The notes under the pieces: generated by a model
The model's database searches: none
Told to the model about the DNA's origin: nothing
Seen by the model: the letters and a program-made list of their open reading frames with translations, nothing else
Program-made: the position numbers and the translations under genes
Shown here: positions 20,101 through 26,904 of the stretch, piece after piece
Layout of the letters: each line of letters starts with the position of its first letter
How positions within the stretch are numbered: position 1 is the stretch's first letter
Source of the DNA: Multifurca ochricompacta
Lineage: Eukaryota > Basidiomycota > Agaricomycetes > Russulales > Russulaceae
Assembly (NCBI GenBank): GCA_022496185.1
Contig: WTXG01000385.1
Coordinates: 1-26,904 of the forward strand
Reading direction: 5' to 3'
Length of the DNA: 26,904 bases

Positions 20101-20625
20101 TTCTCATATAGCCCTGACCTAGGATCCGCATATGCTCCTCTTGTACTAACGTCAGTACCTTAACTTTCATTCTAAGGATTAAACTGACCTTTCAACTTTG
20201 CTAAGTGTACCGTTTAAGGGAATATGGACGAACGTGAGCACGTCCGATCTAAAGCACGGCTCTTCTTCAACAGGCCGCAAAATCGGAATAACCCTCGGAG
20301 TCTTTTCGGAGGCGCTTTCCTCACCGGCTTACTCGTCCTCCTCGGTTTGCTCCTCTACCACCGCCGCCGCCGCCTTCTCAACCAGAGTCGCCGTGGTGGT
20401 TATGGTGGTGGTTATGGTGTGAGAGAAATATATCGCGCTTATCGTCATAAACGTCATGACAGTTTCATGGCCTCTTCTTCCGGTGCTGGCGTTGGGGAAG
20501 GAAGCGCGGGTGGTGGACAAGACACGTTGAAATTGGACTTTATACCCTCGTTCGGGAATTCAAAGTCGATGCGCGCCCGACGTGAATCAGGATGGAAGAA
20601 CCTTGAAGATTACGATTATGATTGA
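17126..20625 (+). CDS. GtaA-like secreted glutaminase (DUF5127/DUF4965/DUF1793 architecture)
   Basis: Seventeen exons: 17126-17335, 17439-17615, 17684-17792, 17845-18005, 18060-18175, 18226-18400, 18452-18693, 18748-18896, 18952-19008, 19067-19140, 19197-19277, 19320-19436, 19497-19649, 19707-19827, 19890-20019, 20112-20150 and from 20206. Most joins have good splice sites; two (exons 5 and 11) were picked among alternatives. The N-terminus has a signal-peptide-like helix (SALLFLLLSWFPALSIV). Family marks: PLEVRSPYLNFW, EPGDWVRQSIPFTY, GGQAEWGQYYFA, NPAEVLYAAFPMFMY, TANMLIMMYAYARASGDGS, NQTNLAIKGIIAIKAM and WSLGYNMFADRW. GtaA relatives hydrolyse extracellular glutamine. The frame as spliced ends at 20422 (775 residues), but a membrane helix with RRRR stop-transfer and a tail up to 20625 lies in the next frame, so the natural protein was probably membrane-anchored and a single base is missing near 20311. 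Confidence 0.85.
17348..17362. repeat. poly-C run in intron 1 of the glutaminase-like gene
   Basis: Fifteen consecutive C residues twelve bases after the splice donor of intron 1 (17336-17438). Confidence 0.9.
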
Positions 20626-21483
20626 TGTTTTGATGGGAGGGGGAGGTTTTTTTTTTTGATGGAATGGTATTGGTCTGGTCTGGTCTGGTCTGCTCGGTCG
20701 GTCAGTCGGTCGGTCGATATTTTTTTTGGTCAAATCCAGGGCACATGACTCGAAGGGCCAGCAAAGGGAGAGAAGAGAAGGAAAGAAAGAAAGAAAAAAA
20801 GCTTTTTTTTTTTTTTGACGAATTGACGAATTGAATGGATGGATTATTGGTTTTGCTAGCTTTTGACCTCGTACCCTTTCAGCTCCATCTATCCTATAAC
20901 TTCTTTGTACGACTATACATATTTGTATATAAAAGAGGCGAGGTGTGATCCTTTGATTGATTTCAACTGGAGGGGGACAGTAATTTCCCTCTAAATAAAT
21001 AAAATAAAATCATCACAATCTCACCCCCAAGATCTTCCCAAATATATATATATTTATATTTCTCTAAAAAACAAAGGGATGGAGGGAAAAAGAAAAAAGA
21101 AAAAAAACTCTATTGGTAGATGGGAGAAAAACAAAAAAAAAGAAGGGTTTCAGTGTCCATTTGAGAGATTTTTAACATACAGAAAAAAAGGGGAGAAAAG
21201 AAAAAAAAAAAAAGCCATTTTCTTTATCAGTACATTGAAAGAGAGAAAGAGAGAGAGAGAGAGAGAGAAGGAAAAAAAAAGAAAAGGAGATGATGTGGAC
21301 GATGATGGTGAGTATATAGAAAGAAAAAAGGAAGGTGTGTGTGTGTGTGGAAAGAGGGAGAAAGAGAGAGAAAGAAAAAGAGAAAAAGAAAGAAGGGGTA
21401 AGGTGTGATGATTTCAAATGGTGGACCCAACCCGATGAGAGTAAGTCGATTTGTGTGTGTGTGTGCGTGCGTGTCGTCTTTGT
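20626..21483. other. low-complexity spacer between two convergent genes
   Basis: The spacer separates the ends of the plus-strand glutaminase-like gene and the minus-strand kinase gene. It contains TGGTC and CGGTC pentamer repeats (about 20670-20716), A- and T-runs, an ATATAT patch near 21040, and a long purine-rich tract on the plus strand (about 21070-21400) with (GA)n and (GT)n parts. Open frames there are compositional artefacts. No gene was recognised. Confidence 0.7.
21070..21400. repeat. purine-rich simple-sequence tract
   Basis: About 330 bases strongly biased to A and G on the plus strand, including a GAGAGA run at 21248-21269, a GTGTGT run near 21334-21348 and many A-runs. It lies between convergent transcripts. 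Confidence 0.8.
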
Positions 21484-24400
21484 TCACTCGGAATCGCTCT
21501 CCCCAACTGGTGGTAGTGGTAATGATATTATTGGTGGTGGTTGTAGTGATGGGCGACGGCGGGGGAGATCTCCATTATGACGATAGTCGTCGTGGTCGTG
21601 GTCATAGTCAGGGTCGTGCTCGTGATCATGATCGTGATCGTCGTGGACGGTCCAAGACGGTCGTCTGCGACGCACCTCAATCGGTGGTCCACCACTACTA
21701 TCCCCATCACTATCATCATCGTCATCATCATTATCTTCATCCCCATCATCCTCATCGTCGTAAGAAATCCCCTTTCTCCTCCCATTCTTTCTCCTCACCT
21801 TTACACTCACCCTCTCAGTCATGCTTCTCCTCCGCTCTCCACCAACCCCCCACCCAACATCAACAACACCACCACCACCACCACCACCAACCTCATTGCT
21901 GTGATGATCATCTTCATCCCCTACTCCACAGGTATGGCGTTGGAAAACATGATGGTGGTGCTGATGAGGAGTCATCGCCGCAGCAGCAGCAGCAGCAGCC
22001 ATATCGGGTACTACAATGCGTGGTGGTCGACGAGCAGCTTCCTCCGAATTACGCGCAAAGAAACTATCCGAATCGCCATCTGACGCACCGTCGTCGTGGT
22101 GGTTGTTGTGGTTGTGGTTGTTGTTGTTATTGTTGTTGTTGTCGTCGTCATCATCATCATCATCATCATTGTCATCGTCATCATTATCATCACCATCATC
22201 CTCGCGCTCATGTTCAAAATCACGCTCGCCAAACCCGAGTTCTTCAGAACTATAGGAAGACGAGAGTCGCATGAGAGAGCGCGGCGGCGCTTGACTTTGA
22301 GGAGGAGGAGGATCCCATTCCCCATTCCCAGACCCTGGAAACCCTGGAGAAGGAGCAGCCAAAGGGGGTGGATGTCGGCGCACATGATCAAAATCATGGT
22401 CACGATCATGACACAATACATCCGTCGGAGCGACAGCGACATACGGCGATGCGAGACCCACGACGGCCAGTGCGCCAGCGCTACCGCTAGGCGTAGGCGG
22501 TAACGGACCATTAGCGAAGCCTCCGGCACCGACGACAACGACGTCCGGATCTAACGGTTCGTCGTGGTCACCAGCGCCCGAGTGCATACTCGCTGCCTCG
22601 TGCGCTGTTACAAACCTGCCATACTCCCCCATATCACCCCAACTAGACGCGCGCATAGCAAGCGCCACGTCCCCCGCGATTAGTGCTATTGGTGGTACCA
22701 TTGCAGCGGTGGCAAAGGCGGTGGCAAAGTCGGCTGCTGCTGCGGCTGCCTCTCCTTCTGCTGTTGCCGTTACGGTTGGAGAGGGTATGCTGCCTGAGGG
22801 TTCGCGGCTTGTCATCCTGGGTGGCGTCACTGGCGTCGAGGTAGTCACAGGGGAAAAGGTGGATGTGGCCGCGGGAGGATCACCCCGTCGCCAGCGTAAG
22901 GAGGAAAGGGAGAAACGGCTTCGGGGACGTGGCTCGTCGGTGGAAGGACTGAAGGAGTGTACCGAAGCGGCTGGCCGGTCTGGCCGGTCCGGACCCGCGA
23001 GCACCGAAGCTGAACCGCGTCGCTTATTGAGGCCCTTGCCCGCTGCCGGACTACTACCAGAGAGAGCGTGCGGGCGTGTATCGGAGGATTTGGACCGAGG
23101 CGGGCTGGAGATATCAGCTAATGCATAGCGGTGAGCTTGGCCAGAACTGGACGCGGTCAGTTGGTGTTGTGTTTCACTGCGAGAGCGAGGAGTTGGAATG
23201 ATCTCTCTCGACTTGCTTGAGGGCTGCGCAGAGGGAGGATTGCTTTGCTGCGGCCGCAACAGCTTGGATGATGCTTCCTTTTTGGTGCTATAGCGGCTCA
23301 TGCGGACAGAGGGCATAGACCGCACGCCAACATCATCCGAATCCGAATGTCCATCAGCGGAACGGAAGGAGCGTTGAGGGCGAACGGTACGCAGGAACGA
23401 GGTGAGACGATTGGTGAGACGCTGCCGCCAGCGGAAGCGAATCGGGGAAACGGCGTCAGAGATCGCGTCCTCGGTAACAGCGACGGCGACCTTGCTATCT
23501 GGGAGGGTCTCTCGAACCCAACGTTCGTGATCGGGGATGTCGCGGAGGAACCATCGGTGGCGCTATAATAATCAAAACGAAACGTCAATCCGGGGTTTTA
23601 ACGAATAAACGCAAAAGAAAATGTCGCGTTGTATGTGCGCGCTGGTTTACCTTGACTTCATCGAGGGTGATCCGCTTGCTCACATCCTTCTCGAGCAATC
23701 GCTCCAATAACCGGATAATCTCGGCGCCTTCGGAGCATGGTCCATTAACAGGGCAATTGTGGCGTCGGCCCTCCGTAGGAATGCGATCCAAACCCATGCA
23801 GAGTCCCACATCCCAGTCTTGGGTGCAAATGACGCCATACAGTGCAAACTCATGATTGCTCTCGACCCGAAAGGGGGTCTTGCCCAACAAAAGGCAGTAA
23901 AGCGTCACACCGAGTGCCCAGACGTCGATGGCCTTTGTGATAGGTGGACGATGAGGCGCTGGCGCCTGAAGAGTCGTCGCTGAATTGGAGTCACCCGCGG
24001 CGAGAGCGTCGGAAGAGGAAGAGGGTGGGAGTATCTCGGTACCAAAATCATAGATAACCTCTGGGGCGAGAAAAGAAGGCGTTCCTGCTGTCTTGCAAAG
24101 TTCCGAATCGTCGAAAAGAAGTTGCAAGTCGGTGTCCGAGTCGGGCGTCGCCGTCGCAGCTCCTGAACCTCGTTGGTTTTTACCGGATCCAGCGAGCCTC
24201 TGTGCGGCTGATATGTGAGCGACACCGAAATCTGTAATCTTCACAGTGCGACGATCGGATGTCCACATGAGATTAGCAGGTTTGATATCGCGGTGAATGA
24301 TGCCTTGAAAGTGGACTATGGTAAAGGGTGATGGCATTAACCAAAAAAAGGGGAAATTGGTATAAAGGCGCGCAGAGATAGAGATGGAAACATACGGTAT

Positions 24401-25193
24401 TCCAGGCCGAGGATGACATCCCTACAAATTCTTCTTGTCTGGTCGACTCGTAACACGGGGTTACTCTCTGAATCACGCCATTTGATTTCGCCTCCTCCGA
24501 GGAACTCCATTACTGAAGGATAGCATTAGTCAACAAAATTGAAAGACACGAAGCGGGGAGGGGAGGGGTGCGATGAGAGACAAATATGTTGTGTTGAAAG
24601 AAGAAAAGGGGTTGAAAGAGGGACGCGAACTGACCCATGTATACTTTCTGATACAATTTGTCATCTATAACTTCTAGCAATCGTACGACGTGGGGATGAC
24701 GGCAAAGTTTCATAACTGCAATCTCTTTTCTGATTTTGTACTCTTGACTACCTAGGTTGTCAGTGACAGGCAAGTGAGGTCCCGAACGAGGGATTTTTCT
24801 CCTCTTGAGTTGGTTAAGACGATCTGCGCGAGGATTATGTCGCGACACGACCTTGATGGCCTATGGAAGGGTCATATTAGTTTGATGTTTGAAAGGAGAG
24901 GAAAGGGGGAGGGGAGAGATTTTGTTTGTTGACGGTGTTGTTTGTACAAGGTCGAAGAAGATGAGAACACGCACGACTTCAACATTATTCTGAGCGAGAT
25001 CCCAGCATTTGAAGACGGTACCATGCTGACCCTTGCCTACAGAGGGACCACGCAAGTAGTGATTCAAGATGAGACCTCTACTTTGATAATCGCCACCGCC
25101 TGCCCTGCCCTGATGTACGGTATGTGTTATTCGCACATCCGTTGCGGGGTCAAAGGGAGGGTGGCTCATGACCTGGAGATCAGCCGGGTCCAT
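21484..25193 (-). CDS. LKB1/CaMKK-type serine/threonine kinase, SNF1-activating kinase-like
   Basis: Five exons on the minus strand: 25193-24975, 24860-24635, 24512-24396, 24315-23651 and 23562-21484. All phases agree; the product is 1101 residues. Kinase motifs, with approximate residues: GKGQHGTVF (53-61), VAIK (Lys76), KEIAVMKLCRHPHVV, MEFLGGGEIKW, GLEYLHFQGIIHRDIKPANL (Asp197), ITDFG (Asp216) and TAGTPSFLAPE (263-273). The AGTPxFLAPE activation segment and the KWRD-type hinge are typical of CaMKK and yeast Sak1/Tos3/Elm1 or fission-yeast Ssp1, which activate SNF1/AMPK. The helix DVWALGVTLYCLLLGKTPF and ITLDEVKRHRWFLRDI end the domain. About 30 residues rich in Gly, Ala and Asp are inserted before the activation loop. 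The tail of almost 690 residues is disordered, with Ser/Pro/Arg-rich parts and long Asp, Asn, His, Ala and Gly runs. Ends in GESDSE. Confidence 0.9.
21976..22209 (-). repeat. triplet-repeat region in the kinase tail (Asp/Asn/His/Ala runs)
   Basis: At 22090-22209 GAT/GAC, AAC/AAT and CAC/CAT codon runs encode an acidic stretch followed by eight consecutive Asn and His-Asn alternation. At about 21976-22002 GCT/GCA triplets encode eight consecutive Ala. On the plus strand these appear as (CAT/GTC)n, (TTG)n and (CAG)n tracts, candidates for length variation between strains. Confidence 0.85.
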
Positions 25194-25574
25194 TGTGTTG
25201 AAAGCATCAAAGGAGAAGGTGAAGAAGATATGAGATTGAGATGATCAAAGGTAGAGGTGGTAGTGTGTGGTGGTGGTGGTGAGTAGTAAGATTTTTGAAA
25301 TCGAGCCAGGTTTAAGTTTTTTAATTAAAAAAAAATAATCTGAGAGTTTGTTCTTGTGTGTGTCGGAAAGGAAAGGGAAAAGAATAGGGAAGGGAAGGAA
25401 GGGGAGGGAAGAGGGAGGGGAAAGGGAAGGAAAGGGGGGGACGACAAGATGGTTGTTTCTGTTGTTTCTTTCTCTTCTCTTATTCACTCAAGAAAATCAA
25501 ACGAAAATCTTAAAACCTCGAATTACGGCATTGACCCTTCCCCCACCCCCACCAATTTACACTATTAAATCACT
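25194..25574. other. upstream region of the kinase gene, with purine mirror tract
   Basis: This 380-base spacer lies between the kinase start and the stop of the small Cys-rich gene; both genes are on the minus strand. Bases about 25366-25440 are nearly pure purine (GGAAAGG, GGGAAGG, GGGGGGG units). CT-rich promoters are common in fungi, and on the coding strand of the kinase gene this tract is CT-rich, so it may be part of its promoter. Confidence 0.5.
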
Positions 25575-25922
25575 TCAACGAGGGCACTCGCAACGGTCTT
25601 CTTCTTTGATTCCACTCATAACCTGTTAGTGGTCAGTAAAAGAATTATATTTCGGGTGGAGGTGACATAAAAGACCTCGAAAATGAGGGTAGCCAACGTT
25701 TCCCCGATCGGAAGGAATAATAATAGCCTAGACTCACAGATTCAATGTGAGCACCGCATCCCTGTCATCAAAGAAGGGGTAAGTTTAGGTAGGTGTAGGT
25801 AACAGGTAACAAACAACGTGGATAAGGGTTGTGATATTTACCTTCCAAGTAGTCTTGCCACATTTATCACACTTTACAGCGTAACAATTGGTAACTGGTA
25901 CATCTTCTAATATGTTGTACAT
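25575..25922 (-). CDS. 50-residue Cys-rich protein, three small exons
   Basis: Exons 25922-25842 (81 nt), 25761-25738 (24 nt) and 25622-25575 (48 nt) join in phase 0 with good sites (GTAAAT...GACAG and GTGAGT...AACAG). The protein starts MYNILEDVPVTN, continues CYAVKCDKCGKTTWK, GCGAHIES in exon 2 and VMSGIKEEDRCECPR in exon 3. Cysteines at 13, 18, 21, 29, 46 and 48 with CDKCGKTTW and a C-terminal CxC look like a compact zinc-ribbon-like fold. I recall very short proteins of this pattern (C..C.K.TW.GCG.H...V) from bacteria and fungi, of unknown function, but cannot verify this. A start in a further upstream exon cannot be excluded. Each exon is too short for ordinary frame scanning. Confidence 0.75.
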
Positions 25923-26199
25923 TTGTTATATTGGTGGTAATAGTAGTGTAGTGTGGTAATGGTGTTATATTGATGTTGGTGGTCGTGGTTGATGGTTGGT
26001 GGTTGGTGGTAGGTGGTAGGTAAGTAGGGTAGGGTAGTAGGGCGGCAAATGTACCCATATCTGGACTGAGATTTCCTCGTGATTGATTTACTCAAAAGTT
26101 AACCTTGCCTTCATTCCCATTCCCATTCCCCTCTCTCCCCTCTCTACTTTACTTCCTTTTGAGAATAACTCAACGGCGCACCTGGTCAACCCCCAGGCA
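25923..26199. other. spacer between small Cys-rich gene and UPF0014 gene
   Basis: The 277-base spacer contains repeats of GGTGGT/GGTAGG type (about 25930-26040) and a CCCATTCCCATTCCC stretch near 26114. Presumably the promoter of the small gene and the 3' end of the UPF0014 gene. Nothing else recognised. Confidence 0.5.
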
Positions 26200-26904
26200 T
26201 TAATTGAGTAAAGGCGCACGTTCCGATTCTTCGGATTCAATCCCACGGTTCCCACCTTTCCCCTTCCTACCCACCACCACCCTCGCCCACGCCGCCCAAC
26301 TCGCCGTCGTCCCAGAGATCACCCTCATCACCTCGCTCCTCGTCCGTCGAAGTGCGTATCTTCGCACCTCGATCCTAATCCGATCTTTCCGTATCCGATG
26401 TTCCGAATCCACGCACACGCTCAACACGAACATCGTTGTGATGATGGACGAGAGCCCACTCGAGGCTGCGATCATGAACATGATGATCATCTGTAATCGT
26501 GCCGCTTGTTGCACGTCGGCCCCTCCGAGGATCGCGCCCGTCATCCCGGGGATAGCGATGATCCCCATCACGCTGTAAAAATTAAATTAAAAAGTGAATG
26601 AGGTGAAGATAGAAAGAGAAGCAACGCACCTCATTTGGTTAATCGTAGGCATAAGTGAAAGGCGTAGCGCCTCAACCGCGAGCGGACGACACGCTTCGAA
26701 ACGAGATGCACCAAACGCCAGAAGTGTCTCCGTCTTATCTCGGTTCTCGCTACAGTGGTAATAGTGGTAGTTAGTAGTATGGGAAGGGAAGGGTTCAGGT
26801 CAGCCGACGGCGCGAAACGGGAAGGTGAGGTAGGGCAACCACGAAGGGGACGCACTCGAGTTCCTTGAGTATATAGCTCAGCGCCACGGAGACGCCAACG
26901 ATCG
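26200..26904 (-). CDS. UPF0014 family membrane protein (FetB / ALS3-like), 3' part only
   Basis: Three exons are visible on the minus strand: from beyond 26904 to 26856, 26749-26630 and 26572-26200. Phases agree at both introns. The protein reads IVGVSVALSYILKELD, ENRDKTETLLAFGASRFEA, LMPTINQMSVMGIIAIPGMT, GAILGGADVQQAARLQMI and IMFMIAASSGLSSIITTMFV, then a hydrophilic tail ending ERAPLLN. The order GASRFEA, TINQMS, IPGMTGAILGG and QAARLQ is typical of UPF0014, which includes bacterial FetB (iron export permease) and plant ALS3/STAR2 (ABC-type aluminium-resistance membrane subunits). In fungi the substrate is not established. The N-terminal half is outside the window. The small Cys-rich gene follows 277 bases downstream on the same strand. 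Confidence 0.9.

Noticed and set aside
21079..21408. Lys/Arg/Glu-rich frame
   Set aside because: Produced by the purine-rich simple-sequence tract between convergent genes.
21405..22274. 289-codon plus-strand frame rich in His and Arg
   Set aside because: It is the reverse image of the triplet-repeat tail of the kinase; no start context, no splice support, and composition fully explained by the repeats.
1..26904. tRNA, rRNA and CRISPR search by eye
   Set aside because: No cloverleaf with a TTCGANNC-type arm, no rRNA core strings and no regularly spaced repeats of CRISPR type were found.

Overview
The window looks like chromosomal DNA of a filamentous basidiomycete, most likely an Agaricomycete. 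Genes are split by many 45-120 nt GT-AG introns. The gene content (F-box/LRR-type protein, CHAT-domain remnant, CYP64-like P450, flavin monooxygenase, GtaA-type glutaminase) and the transposon relics fit that group. No prokaryotic signal, rRNA, tRNA or CRISPR array was seen. All exon models were built by hand from splice motifs, reading phase and recalled family motifs; no database search was possible.

Left part (1-10,870) is an accessory, decaying region. It holds a possible last exon of a gene cut by the window edge (18-215, +) and an unrecognised multi-exon gene (926-2239, -). Next comes a nearly full-length F-box pseudogene (about 2268-3245, -) whose F-box core is removed by a clean 33-nt deletion. 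Then a CHAT-domain pseudogene (3677-4303, +) with two in-frame stops, a 5'-truncated LINE with a perfect 15-bp target-site duplication (4356-5545), a TIR element with TA target duplication (5647-6221), and a second, very short LINE tail (6249-6374). The intact F-box paralogue (6721-8274, +) follows in inverted orientation to the pseudogene, then a possible solo LTR, then a broken flavin monooxygenase (9232-10870, +).

Middle part (11,125-16,741, +): an 11-exon P450 whose oxygen-activating I-helix motif and splice frame are damaged, 1.8 kb without a recognisable gene, and an MDR quinone-oxidoreductase-like gene with one doubtful junction. FMO, P450 and MDR reductase lie on one strand, which suggests a dying oxidative or secondary-metabolism group.

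Right part (17,126-26,904) is more conserved: a secreted or membrane-tethered GtaA-like glutaminase (17 exons, +) converging on a 1101-residue LKB1/CaMKK-type protein kinase of the SNF1-activating family (minus strand, 25193 to 21484) with an extreme Asp/Asn/His/Ala repeat tail. Beyond it lie a 50-residue Cys-rich protein encoded in three tiny exons (25575-25922, -), easily missed by gene finders, and the 3' end of a UPF0014/FetB-like membrane protein gene (26200-26904, -) that runs off the window.

The most notable items are the micro-gene, the F-box pair with the domain-specific deletion, the CHAT remnant interrupted only by nonsense codons, the covarying stem-loop in the two LINE tails, and the GT-AG segment that would splice out two lesions of the FMO.
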